A stretch of 49,580 bases of DNA from Clostridiales bacterium. GTDB lineage: Bacteria > Bacillota > Clostridia > Lachnospirales > Bianqueaceae. Under the pieces are notes generated by a model. The model worked only from the letters and a program-made list of their open reading frames with translations, was not told where the DNA came from and searched no databases. Positions 8,093-16,061 of this stretch are shown here, piece by piece. The stretch spans positions 1 to 49,580 of the forward strand of contig JAILDJ010000065.1 in the NCBI GenBank assembly GCA_024689505.1, given 5' to 3'. How positions within the stretch are numbered: position 1 is the stretch's first letter; each line of letters starts with the position of its first letter. A program made the position numbers and the translations under genes.

Positions 8093-9376
8093 TTACAGGC
8101 CCAGCAGCGCCATGCCTTCGGTGATCTTCTCCTCGGAGGTATCCAGGCAGTGCATGGCCAGTTCGGAGTTGTGGGCACCTTCCGCGTTCTCCACGTAGCA
8201 GAAGTCGAAGAACCACTGCGCTTCACGATGGAGCTTACGAACGGCATTCAGCTCTTCCTCGCTCATCTTGCCCGCAGCGACCGCTTCCGCCAACGCATCC
8301 TTGAACGTGGACAGCTTGTTGCCGACCTCGGTCTCACGCGTGGTGACGCGTTCCTGCAGACGGGTGACCATGTTCACAACGTCCACGCCTTCATGGCAGG
8401 TCGCGCAGCGGGACAGCAGCTCCGCATTCTGCAAGGGGCTGACCAGTTCATGGCTGTGGTAGACCTTGCCCTCTTCGTCCTGTACCATCGGCATATGGCA
8501 GTCCGCACAGTTTAGCAGACCCGCATGTTTACCGGACAGGAAGGTCTCCATCTCAGGATGCTGGGCTTTGAGCAGAGGCGTGCCCGTGCTCTCCTGTGTC
8601 CAATCAGAGAAGCCCATCTCATCATAATACGCAAGGATGGCTTCCGGCGTCATGCTCTCCACGTCGTGGTAAGGCATCATGGTTTCCTTGTCTTCCGGCG
8701 TGAAGTAATACTCGATGTGGCACTGTCCGCAGGATAGGGTAGCCGGATCGATATCATTCACAGATTCACCCAGAGCTTTGGTCACGTAGGAATGGGTCAC
8801 CACCAGTTTTCCGGCATCGTTTGCTTCGTTGCCGTGACAGGTATAGCAGCTGACGTTCTCTTCCATCTTGGCCATGACCTCGTCGAACTCCATGGTATAC
8901 ACACCCACGCCCTGATCATTGACCAGTTTGGTGAAGTTCGGCGTTTTACAAGTGAGACAGTTGGCCATGGGATGCGGACGCTCTGTATTGGCCACATCTT
9001 CCAATGTATAATTGTGACCGCGGGCGCTGCCGTAATCCTTGGCGAAACCGTAGCCCTCGTAAATGTTGACCAGATACGGATCCTGCTCCAAATAGCTGAC
9101 CACGTAGGAGTTTTTATCATTGTCACCCATGGTGGCCACGATCTCCGGATACATTGCTTCCCAATCCGAAGCGTTGATCGTACCATCTTTGGAAGTCGCC
9201 TCAGGCGCCTCCTCCTGCAGGTACTGGATATCATCGCGGGTCAGCGGCCCGATCGCGGAACGGTCCTTCAGGTGGTACATGACGTCCCGTCCGCCGATCA
9301 CACCGCAGCAGAAGGTCACACTCAGCAGAATGATGACCGCCGCGACGATGATCTTTACATTTCTTTTGGTATCCAT
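8093..9376 (-). CDS. nrfA: Ammonia-forming cytochrome c nitrite reductase NrfA (pentahaem)
   Basis: 427 aa. Six-electron reduction of nitrite to ammonium outside the membrane. Five haem sites are present: the diagnostic active-site CLTCK (140-144, lysine ligand) and CYTCH (177-181), CGQCH (216-220), CADCH (290-294) and CATCH (324-328). CHIEYYF carries the catalytic Tyr (about 223-224), AQHPE carries the catalytic His273, and RGHNY (119-123) supplies the likely Arg. Residues 7-28 are a hydrophobic signal or uncleaved anchor. GAGGGGG precedes ATG. It lies 11 nt after rnfB and 9 nt before resB. No nrfH, nrfB, nrfC or nrfD is adjacent, so the electron donor is open. Confidence 0.97.
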   Translation of the reverse strand: MDTKRNVKIIVAAVIILLSVTFCCGVIGGRDVMYHLKDRSAIGPLTRDDIQYLQEEAPEATSKDGTINASDWEAMYPEIVATMGDNDKNSYVVSYLEQDPYLVNIYEGYGFAKDYGSARGHNYTLEDVANTERPHPMANCLTCKTPNFTKLVNDQGVGVYTMEFDEVMAKMEENVSCYTCHGNEANDAGKLVVTHSYVTKALGESVNDIDPATLSCGQCHIEYYFTPEDKETMMPYHDVESMTPEAILAYYDEMGFSDWTQESTGTPLLKAQHPEMETFLSGKHAGLLNCADCHMPMVQDEEGKVYHSHELVSPLQNAELLSRCATCHEGVDVVNMVTRLQERVTTRETEVGNKLSTFKDALAEAVAAGKMSEEELNAVRKLHREAQWFFDFCYVENAEGAHNSELAMHCLDTSEEKITEGMALLGL

Positions 9377-9387
9377 ATGGTACCCCC

Positions 9388-10182
9388 TCAGCCGGCCTCA
9401 GGCGGTGTAATGACCTTGACCGGGCATTTTTCAACACATTTGCCGCACTGCGTGCATTTTTCATAATCGATGTGGGCCACGTTCTGATCCACATGGATGG
9501 CATCGAACTCGCACTGACGCGTGCAGAGCATGCAGCCGATGCAGCCGGCGGAACAGACCGCTTTGACCTGCGGACCACGGTCCTTATTGGAGCACTGGAC
9601 CCGGACCTTCTTGCTGATCGGTTTGAGTTCGATCAGGCCCTTCGGGCAGGCTTTGGTACACAGGCCGCAGCTGATACATTTGCTCTCATCGACGACGGCC
9701 ACGCCATTCACCACTTGGATGGCGCCTTGCGGACATGCAGTGACGCAGGAACCCAAGCCCAGGCAGCCGTAACCGCAATCGTTCAAAGTCAGGCCGGACA
9801 TGACCGCGCTGCGACAGTCCTGGATGCCCACATAATTACCCAACGTACCGGTCACATCACAGGTACCTTTGCAGCGTACGAAGGCGACGTTCTTCTCGCC
9901 CACTTCCGCGGCTACACCCATGATACCGCCGATCTTCTCAGCAGCGGCAGCACCGCCGACCGGACATGCATTGACAGGAGCGATCTCCTGCGCGATGGCT
10001 GCCGCCAGGGCATCGCAGCCCGCGTATCCGCACGCGCCGCAGTTATTGCCCGGCAGGCAGTCACGCACCGCTGCCTCCCGCTCGTCCACTTCCACATAAA
10101 ACTTTTTTGAGGTAAAGACCAGACCGGCACCGACGATGATACCGATCACGGTGATCACGATGGTAGTTATGAGTATCGTCAT
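9388..10182 (-). CDS. rnfB: Rnf complex subunit B (Fe-S electron entry)
   Basis: 264 aa. An N-terminal membrane helix (about 3-24) is followed by the Fe4S domain with C48, C51, C56 and C73, then four CxxCxxC...CP-type motifs in the C-terminal half (starting CGYGC, CISCGLC, CIGCMLC and CTQCGKC). It is the cytoplasmic Fe-S relay that accepts electrons from reduced ferredoxin. The extra clusters relative to the proteobacterial RnfB match the form in anaerobic Firmicutes. Encoded last of the rnf genes, 12 nt after rnfA and 11 nt before nrfA. Confidence 0.96.
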   Translation of the reverse strand: MTILITTIVITVIGIIVGAGLVFTSKKFYVEVDEREAAVRDCLPGNNCGACGYAGCDALAAAIAQEIAPVNACPVGGAAAAEKIGGIMGVAAEVGEKNVAFVRCKGTCDVTGTLGNYVGIQDCRSAVMSGLTLNDCGYGCLGLGSCVTACPQGAIQVVNGVAVVDESKCISCGLCTKACPKGLIELKPISKKVRVQCSNKDRGPQVKAVCSAGCIGCMLCTRQCEFDAIHVDQNVAHIDYEKCTQCGKCVEKCPVKVITPPEAG

Positions 10183-10194
10183 GGTGATCCCCCT

Positions 10195-10773
10195 TTACAG
10201 CGCCAGCCCGGAGAAGCCCATGAACGCGATGGACATGAGCGCCGCACTGATCATGACGATCGGCGCGCCGCGCAACGGAGCGGGCAGGTCTTCCTCATTG
10301 ATGCGGCTGCGGATGCCGGCCAGCAGGACGATGGCGATCGTATAGCCGACACCGGTACCGAACCCGGCGATCACACTCTCCATGAAGGTGTACTCGTTCT
10401 GGACATTGGTAAGCGCCACACCAAGTACCGCACAGTTGGTGGTGATCAGCGGCAGGTAGATGCCCAGCGCTTTATACACAGATGGAGATTTCTTCTTCAG
10501 GAACATTTCCACGATCTGGACCAGGGCTGCGATGACCAGGATGAAGACGATGGTCTTCATATAGGTGATCTCGAACGGTTCCAGAATGTACTTATACAAG
10601 AGGCTCGCGACAGCGGACGCGATGGTGATGACAAAGATGACTGCGCCGCCCAGACTGGCGGAAGCTTTCATCTGTTTGGATACGCCAAGGAAGGAGCAGA
10701 TGCCCAGGAACTGATTCAAAACGACGTTGTTGATCAACGCGCAGGTGATGATGATCAGGATCAGGTTTTTCAT
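10195..10773 (-). CDS. rnfA: Rnf complex subunit A (membrane)
   Basis: 192-aa integral membrane subunit with six predicted helices. It pairs with RnfE in a pseudo-symmetric way. The two conserved membrane cysteines (C26 in LGICSFLG and the one in TTNCAVLG) are those that, with the RnfE pair, hold the intramembrane [2Fe-2S] centre in solved Rnf/Nqr structures. Its start overlaps the rnfE stop by 4 nt (ATGA). Confidence 0.97.
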   Translation of the reverse strand: MKNLILIIITCALINNVVLNQFLGICSFLGVSKQMKASASLGGAVIFVITIASAVASLLYKYILEPFEITYMKTIVFILVIAALVQIVEMFLKKKSPSVYKALGIYLPLITTNCAVLGVALTNVQNEYTFMESVIAGFGTGVGYTIAIVLLAGIRSRINEEDLPAPLRGAPIVMISAALMSIAFMGFSGLAL

Positions 10774-11465
10774 TTCGCTGCCTCCTCATCTACCGGGTTT
10801 TTCGGGTTTTCACACATGGACGTGCACATTGCGCAGTTGCCGTCACAGCCGCTCTCGACCAGCTGTCTCTGACGAGTCTTGATGCCGATCGCATTCATGA
10901 TCGCAATGATCAGCGCGAAAACCAGGAAGGCTCCCGGCGGCTGAACGAAGATCGCGATGGGCTCTACGCTCTTCGGCAGGATCTGCAGTCCGAACGCGGT
11001 CCCGGAACCCAGGACTTCACGGATGAGACCGGCCAATGTCAAAGCGATGGTAAAGCCTAAGCCCATGCCGATGCCGTCCATGACAGCCAGGCCCGGCGTT
11101 GCCTTATTGGCATACGCTTCGGCACGGCCCAGGATGATGCAGTTGACGACGATCAATGGAATATAGATACCCAGCGCTTCATATAGCGCAGGCAGGTACG
11201 CCTCGATCAGCAGCTCGGTCACCGTGACCAGCGACGCTACGATGACGATGTAGGCAGGCAGGCGAACGTCGTCCGGAATGACCTTGCGCAGCAAGGAGAT
11301 GACCAGGTTCGACAGTACCAGGACCGCCAGTGTGGACAGGCCCATGCCGATGCCGTTGGAGGCTTTCGTGGAGACCGCCAGCGCCGGACACATGCCCAGC
11401 ATGAGGATCAGCACCGGATTTTCTTTCCAAAGACCGTTTTGTAAACGTTCTACGTATTTATTCAT
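10770..11465 (-). CDS. rnfE: Rnf complex subunit E (membrane) with cysteine-rich tail
   Basis: 231-aa integral membrane subunit. The start at 11465 is used because it lies 1 nt after the rnfDG stop, with GGGAGGAGG in range; an open frame runs further upstream but is inside rnfDG. Membrane cysteines C26 (GMCPALAV) and C109 (VNCIILG) match the shared [2Fe-2S] ligands with RnfA. After the last helix there is a hydrophilic tail with C207, C211, C214 and C218 (C-x3-C-x2-C-x3-C), which could hold a metal or cluster. I cannot say from memory how common this tail is. Confidence 0.95.
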   Translation of the reverse strand: MNKYVERLQNGLWKENPVLILMLGMCPALAVSTKASNGIGMGLSTLAVLVLSNLVISLLRKVIPDDVRLPAYIVIVASLVTVTELLIEAYLPALYEALGIYIPLIVVNCIILGRAEAYANKATPGLAVMDGIGMGLGFTIALTLAGLIREVLGSGTAFGLQILPKSVEPIAIFVQPPGAFLVFALIIAIMNAIGIKTRQRQLVESGCDGNCAMCTSMCENPKNPVDEEAAK

Positions 11466-11466
11466 A

Positions 11467-13050
11467 TCAGTTGCCTCCTCCCGCGAATACGGTGCGGTAG
11501 AAATCCAGACCTGCGTTGACCGCGTTGACCACGGCACCGGAGGTGGTGGACGCACCGGAGACAGAGTCGATCTCGGTCTCAGCGGTGGAACCGCCCTTCT
11601 TCAGCAGTTCGAATGCATCGACCTTGCGGCCGTTGAACTGATCCTTGAACGCCGGCTCGTCACAGAGCATGCCCATGCCCGGCGTCTCGTGCAATTCGGT
11701 AAAGGCGATGCTGTTGATGGCACCTTCCGGATCCAATCCTAAGGAGATCGTGATGTCTCCATCGTAACCATCGGAACTCGTCACACTGATGACATAGCCC
11801 GCCACGTTGCCGGCTTCATCCACGCCGACGACCGCTTCATTGATGCGGGTCCGGCCGAAGGACGTACCATAAACACCGCCGGCCAGCTCTTCGATGGCTG
11901 CGACAGCCGCCTCATCATCCACGAAATCTGTGGCTCCCGGGCAGACCGCTTCGTATGCCTGCCGGTTCTTGGCCAGCTGCTGGGCTTCGATGGAATCCTT
12001 GGTCATGGTGTAGACACCGCTCAGCGCGATGCCCGCGACCAGCGTAACGACAGCGATCACGATGACCGGCACCGGGATGCGCTCTTTGAAGCTCTTCTTC
12101 GGCTCGCCATTGCGCAGTGCGATCATGCCCTTGCGGAAGGCATAAGGTTTCGGAATGACGTACATATCGATCAACGGAGTGAACAGGTTACCCACGATGA
12201 TCGCGTAACTGAAGGAGTCCGCCGCGCTGCCGAAGCAGCGGAACAGGCCGCCCAGCACACCGATGAGGCAGCCGTAGGTCAGCTGACCCAGACGGCTGAC
12301 AGGAGAGGTGGTATAGTCCGTCGCCATGTAGAAGGCGCCCATGATGACACCGCCGCCCGACAGATGCGCCATGAGGTACTTCGGATCGAAACCCTGGCCG
12401 CCGAACAGGCCGATGATCAGCAGGAAACCGACGATAACGGAGAAGCAGATCTCACCGTGGATGATGTCCATGGCCCAAAGGATGAGGCCGCCGGCCATCA
12501 ACGCAATAATGGAGCTGCCCAGGACGCCGCCGGCCGTACCCAGGAACATCTGGGTCACGTTGACGGCCTTGCCCGCCGCCAGATCCACCAACGGAGTCGC
12601 CGTAGAGACGCCGTCCACCATGAAGGTGGTGGTCGTCATACTGAAGGAGATCAGCACGAAGCAGCGCGCTGCCAGTGCCGGGTTGATAAAGTTCTTGCCC
12701 AGGCCGCCGAAGAAGCACTTGACGACCAGGATGGCGAACAGTGAGCCGATCACCACGATGTAGATCGGGATGCTGCCCGGCAGCGACAGTGCCAGCAAAA
12801 GGCCTGTGACGACCGCACTGCCATCCTTCCAGGTATCGGGCTTTTTGCAGATCTTGTCGAAGATCAGCTCGGTCAGGACCGCGGTCGCCACGGAGGCCAG
12901 TACGACGAATAAGGAGTGCAGGCCGTTGACGATGCAGCCGATGATGGTCGCAGGCAGCAGGGAAAGAACGACCACGTGCATGATGAACGGAGTGGTCCAC
13001 TTATCCCGTACGTGCGGGCCGGTGGAAATGTTCAATGTCATTTGGCTCAT
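11467..13050 (-). CDS. Rnf complex fused subunits D and G
   Basis: 527 aa in one frame. Residues 1-318 are RnfD, with about nine to ten helices and the flavin-attachment region DGVSTATPL at 146-154 (T152 the likely FMN acceptor). Residues 325-527 are RnfG: one membrane helix (about 327-345) and an extracytoplasmic FMN-binding domain ending in DSVSGASTTSGAV (495-507). Here the usual SGAT is SGAS-T, so S501 or T502 would carry FMN. In the well-studied Rnf operons D and G are separate genes. The frame is continuous, without a hidden stop or internal ribosome binding site that I can see. It overlaps rnfC by 4 nt. Confidence 0.93.
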   Translation of the reverse strand: MSQMTLNISTGPHVRDKWTTPFIMHVVVLSLLPATIIGCIVNGLHSLFVVLASVATAVLTELIFDKICKKPDTWKDGSAVVTGLLLALSLPGSIPIYIVVIGSLFAILVVKCFFGGLGKNFINPALAARCFVLISFSMTTTTFMVDGVSTATPLVDLAAGKAVNVTQMFLGTAGGVLGSSIIALMAGGLILWAMDIIHGEICFSVIVGFLLIIGLFGGQGFDPKYLMAHLSGGGVIMGAFYMATDYTTSPVSRLGQLTYGCLIGVLGGLFRCFGSAADSFSYAIIVGNLFTPLIDMYVIPKPYAFRKGMIALRNGEPKKSFKERIPVPVIVIAVVTLVAGIALSGVYTMTKDSIEAQQLAKNRQAYEAVCPGATDFVDDEAAVAAIEELAGGVYGTSFGRTRINEAVVGVDEAGNVAGYVISVTSSDGYDGDITISLGLDPEGAINSIAFTELHETPGMGMLCDEPAFKDQFNGRKVDAFELLKKGGSTAETEIDSVSGASTTSGAVVNAVNAGLDFYRTVFAGGGN

Positions 13051-14408
13051 TTGGCACCTCCCGCTTTTGCTGCTTCTTCACGTTTCTTTTGCATGATCTC
13101 ACCCTTGGCCCGTTTGAAGGTCTGCATCAGCGGACGTTTGGACGGGCAGATATAGGTGCAGGAACCGCATTCCACGCATTCCAGACCATACAGGGTCTTC
13201 TCATACCGTTCGAGATTGTTGAATTCATAGGCCTCAGCCATCATCTGCGGCATCAGGCCCACAGGACATACCGTGGTGCAGCGGCCGCAATGCAGACATG
13301 CCGTCATGGTGTTTTCGGCCTTCTCCGCATCGTCCTCGGCCAGCAGCGTCAGGCCGTTGGTGACCTTCTGCGTGGGCACGTCCAGATTGCTGATGGCAAA
13401 ACCCATCATGGGACCGCCGGCCAGCGCTTTCTTCAGCGTGACGCCCTCTTTGATGCCGCCCGCTTCCTCGATGATCTCGCTGAGCAGGGTGCCGGTGCGC
13501 ACGAAGTAGTTGCCCGGTTCTTTGATGGCATCGCCTGTGATGGTCATGCCGCGCATGTACAGCGGCTCCTTATACAGGACCGCCCGCTGGATGGCGTAGG
13601 TCGTTCCCGCATTGATGACGATGCAGCCGACCTCCGCCGGCAACATGGCACGTGGGAAGTCGATACCGGCGATGACGCGGATCAGGCTCTTCTCACCGCC
13701 CTGCGGATACTTGGTCTTCAGCGCATGGACGCGGATCTTCCTTTTGCCCTCCACGGCCTTTTCCATAGCCGCAATGGCTGCTTTCTTGTTCTTCTCGATC
13801 GCGATGACGCCTTCTGCTGCTGGAAACAGTTTCAGCACGACCTCCAGTCCCTCGACGATCTCATCCGCCTTCAGGCGCATGAGCTGATCATCACAGGTCA
13901 GGTAGGGTTCGCACTCTGCTCCATTGACGATAACATATTCGATGTCCAGCGCGTTCTTCGGTGCCAGTTTGACATGCGTGGGGAAACCCGCGCCGCCCAT
14001 ACCGACGATGCCGGCCGCCTTGATGCGGGCCAGGATCTCCTCGTTTGTGAGGCTTGCCGGCTCTTCCCGCGTACCGAAACCTTCCATCGGCGTGAACTGC
14101 CCATCGTTCTCGACCACGATGCAGTCGGCCAACGCTCCGGAAATGATACGGCGTTTCTCAATGGCCTTCACTTTTCCCGAACAGGAACAGATGATGTTTG
14201 CAGATACAAACCCATCCGCCTCGGCGATGACCTGTCCCACCAGCACCGGATCATTCTTTTTCACGATCGGTCTGGCCGGCTTGCCGATGTGCTGTGACAA
14301 GGGAAAGATCATATCTCCCTTGGCATCATACACTCTGAGGGGTACTTCCTTGCTGAGCGATTTATGCTCACGCGGATGTACGCCGCCGCGAAATGTGTCT
14401 TTCACCAT
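13047..14408 (-). CDS. rnfC: Rnf complex subunit C (NADH/FMN and Fe-S)
   Basis: 453 aa. Peripheral cytoplasmic subunit that exchanges electrons with NAD+/NADH. The GMGGAGFPTHVK nucleotide/FMN loop is at 136-147, and two [4Fe-4S] motifs near the C-terminus begin CLHCGRC and CVECGSC. The length agrees with anaerobe RnfC. AAGGAG lies 9 nt before ATG at 14408. It is the first gene of the operon, behind a promoter with a 14-bp palindrome. Confidence 0.97.
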   Translation of the reverse strand: MVKDTFRGGVHPREHKSLSKEVPLRVYDAKGDMIFPLSQHIGKPARPIVKKNDPVLVGQVIAEADGFVSANIICSCSGKVKAIEKRRIISGALADCIVVENDGQFTPMEGFGTREEPASLTNEEILARIKAAGIVGMGGAGFPTHVKLAPKNALDIEYVIVNGAECEPYLTCDDQLMRLKADEIVEGLEVVLKLFPAAEGVIAIEKNKKAAIAAMEKAVEGKRKIRVHALKTKYPQGGEKSLIRVIAGIDFPRAMLPAEVGCIVINAGTTYAIQRAVLYKEPLYMRGMTITGDAIKEPGNYFVRTGTLLSEIIEEAGGIKEGVTLKKALAGGPMMGFAISNLDVPTQKVTNGLTLLAEDDAEKAENTMTACLHCGRCTTVCPVGLMPQMMAEAYEFNNLERYEKTLYGLECVECGSCTYICPSKRPLMQTFKRAKGEIMQKKREEAAKAGGAK

Positions 14409-14515
14409 ACCGCTTTTCTCCTTAGTATATTAGTTACAGAAACCGCACGAATCATCGTTTTCAGGTATACATATCGCGCTCCTTCATGAGTATTCGTACG
14501 GGTAAAAAAGATACT

Positions 14516-14544
14516 TACATACCATTTTCATGATATCATGACAA
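14516..14544 (-). promoter_or_regulatory. Candidate rnf-nrf operon promoter overlapped by a perfect 14-bp palindrome
   Basis: Minus strand TTGTCA (14539-14544), 17-nt spacer, TATGTA (14516-14521) with extended TG. The spacer and -35 are covered by the perfect palindrome TCATGATATCATGA (14528-14541), a good operator candidate. The leader to rnfC is about 100 nt. Confidence 0.55.
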
Positions 14545-14547
14545 TAG

Positions 14548-14574
14548 AAAAAAGGCAAGTCATTCTTGCCTTTT
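14548..14574 (-). terminator. Intrinsic terminator after queF
   Basis: Stem AAAGGCAAG (14551-14559)/CTTGCCTTT (14565-14573) with a 5-nt loop, and six U on the minus strand (14548-14553). It separates the queuosine genes from the rnf promoter. Confidence 0.85.
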
Positions 14575-14581
14575 CATACCT

Positions 14582-15064
14582 TCATCGATTGTCTACGATC
14601 TCCGGCAGCAGATCATGCTGGCTCAAACGCTGCCAGGCCACTTCTTCCCAGCGGGTCCCCGGTTTTCCATAATTGCAGTACGGGTCGATGGAGATGCCGC
14701 CGCGGGGCAGGAACCGGCCCCACACCTCGATATACTTCGGGTCCATGAGGCGGATCAGGTCCTTCATGATGATGTTGACCACGTCTTCGTGGAAGTCCCC
14801 ATGATCACGGAAAGAAAACAGGTACAATTTTAACGACTTGCTCTCCACCAGGCGTTGATCCGGCACATAGCTGATGGTGATCGTCGCGAAGTCCGGCTGT
14901 CCGGTGATCGGGCACAGGCTTGTGAATTCCGGACAGTTGAATTTAACAAAGTAGTCGTTGTCCGGATGCTTATTGCTGAAGGATTCCAGAAGCCCCGGAT
15001 CATAATCGAACTTGTAAGCCGTACCTTGACTGCCCAACCGTGTCAGTCCTTCTTTTTCTCTCAT
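14582..15064 (-). CDS. queF: NADPH-dependent 7-cyano-7-deazaguanine reductase (preQ0 to preQ1)
   Basis: 160-aa YkvM-type (unimodular) QueF. It makes preQ1 for queuosine in tRNA. The NADPH motif region E-S-K-S-L-K-L-Y is near residue 74-81. The catalytic Cys is in [14 protein letters not shown], and the Asp/His pair is in HGDFHED. Start ATG at 15064, 4 nt after the yhhQ stop, so the two form one operon under the structured leader upstream of yhhQ. Confidence 0.96.
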   Translation of the reverse strand: MREKEGLTRLGSQGTAYKFDYDPGLLESFSNKHPDNDYFVKFNCPEFTSLCPITGQPDFATITISYVPDQRLVESKSLKLYLFSFRDHGDFHEDVVNIIMKDLIRLMDPKYIEVWGRFLPRGGISIDPYCNYGKPGTRWEEVAWQRLSQHDLLPEIVDNR

Positions 15065-15068
15065 CTTC

Positions 15069-15743
15069 TTACCCCTTTACCACGCTGTATTTGATGCCGT
15101 TGTCGAAGGTATCCACGCCCTCTTTCTTCTTCAGCCAGCCGCAGACCGCATAGGTCAGCGGTGTGCAGATGACCTCGTAGCACACTTTGAACAGGTACTG
15201 GAACAAGATCATGGTGAAGATCGTGTGATTGTCCATCGTACCCCAGAACGAGATCATGATGAAGATCACGGAATCGAATCCTTCACCCACAACTGTGGAC
15301 AGGATCGTGCGCATCCACAGGTTCTTGCCTTTTGTCGCGACCTTCAGCCGGGACAGGATCATGGAGTTGGAAAATTCTCCAAACAGGTAGCCGATGAACG
15401 ATGCGGCGGCGACTCGGGGTGTCGTGCCCAGAACGGTGGCAAAGGCCTCCTGGTTCTGCCAGAAGCCCGGATGCGGCAGCGCGATAGTGATCAGATACAC
15501 CAGCACCGCGAAGAAGCTGCACCCAAAACCGACCCAGATGATGGTGCGCGCGCTGCGGAAGCCATAGACCTCTGTGAAAACATCACCCATGATATAGGTG
15601 ATCGGGAACAGTACAACGGCCGCGGGCAGCGTGATGTTTCCCGTCACTGCCCACATCTTGCCGGCCACCAGATTCGACAGCAGCAGGCACGTAACATACA
15701 CCGCTCCCAGGATCATAAATGTTTGTGAAACTTGTTTCTTCAT
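15069..15743 (-). CDS. yhhQ: Queuosine precursor transporter, YhhQ family
   Basis: 224-aa integral membrane protein with about six helices, of the DUF165/VUT family that imports queuosine precursors (preQ0/preQ1). Family landmarks are [11 protein letters not shown] near the start, [17 protein letters not shown] near 45-60, and [17 protein letters not shown] in the middle. Start at 15743 is chosen because GAGGAG lies 7 nt before it; a start five codons upstream would swallow that site. Pairing with queF supports the substrate. Confidence 0.94.
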   Translation of the reverse strand: MKKQVSQTFMILGAVYVTCLLLSNLVAGKMWAVTGNITLPAAVVLFPITYIMGDVFTEVYGFRSARTIIWVGFGCSFFAVLVYLITIALPHPGFWQNQEAFATVLGTTPRVAAASFIGYLFGEFSNSMILSRLKVATKGKNLWMRTILSTVVGEGFDSVIFIMISFWGTMDNHTIFTMILFQYLFKVCYEVICTPLTYAVCGWLKKKEGVDTFDNGIKYSVVKG

Positions 15744-15759
15744 TGTAGATCTCCTCATG

Positions 15760-15919
15760 AAATTTAAAAGCTCCGGCTTTCATACCGGAGCTTTCGCATA
15801 CACAATAATACAGCCCGGCAGATCACTGCCGGGCATGCTTACAGCATAAAAAAGCAGTCCCGGTTTTATTTAACGACAGGAAGGTACAAATGAACTGTCG
15901 GCCCGCGTCTGGCAGGCAA
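15760..15919 (-). promoter_or_regulatory. Structured leader of yhhQ-queF, possible preQ1 riboswitch with attenuator
   Basis: In transcription order: (1) stem CGACAG/CTGTCG (arms 15895-15900 and 15874-15879) with a 15-nt loop starting UUC and holding ACC, followed by an A-rich tail ending CCGGG (15854-15873); this is the general plan of a preQ1-I pseudoknot. (2) Perfect 9-bp hairpin (15813-15834) whose CCCGG can pair instead with the CCGGG of the tail. (3) 10-bp hairpin (15767-15776/15785-15794) followed by UUUUAAAUUU just before the ribosome binding site, a likely attenuator. The gene context (preQ0/preQ1 uptake and synthesis) fits. The exact class is uncertain, because the loop is longer than the usual class I aptamer. 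Confidence 0.5.
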
Positions 15920-15925
15920 AGAGGT

Positions 15926-15954
15926 ATTATACAGGAACTGCGGAGAAAAGGCAA
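15926..15954 (-). promoter_or_regulatory. yhhQ-queF promoter
   Basis: Minus strand TTGCCT (15949-15954), 17-nt spacer, perfect TATAAT (15926-15931). The predicted transcript start near 15919 gives a leader of about 175 nt. In the 318-nt gap 15744-16061 this promoter, the leader and the SDR promoter account for most of the sequence. Confidence 0.78.
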
Positions 15955-16020
15955 GAAGAATTTGGTGGGACGTTTTCAACAACAAAAATCCTGTTTTACT
16001 GGCATATACATGAATTCTTA

Positions 16021-16029
16021 TGATATAAT
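16021..16029 (+). promoter_or_regulatory. Extended -10 promoter for the SDR gene
   Basis: TGA followed by TATAAT (16024-16029), an extended -10. I see no good -35 at 17 nt. The leader is short, with GAGGAG 8 nt before the ATG. Confidence 0.55.
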
Positions 16030-16061
16030 TATCAAAAATGGACATCGAGAGGAGCAATTAG

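Noticed and set aside
11466-11555. 30-residue N-terminal extension of RnfE
   Set aside because: The frame runs out of phase through the coding end of rnfDG. The ATG at 11465 has the ribosome binding site and matches family starts.
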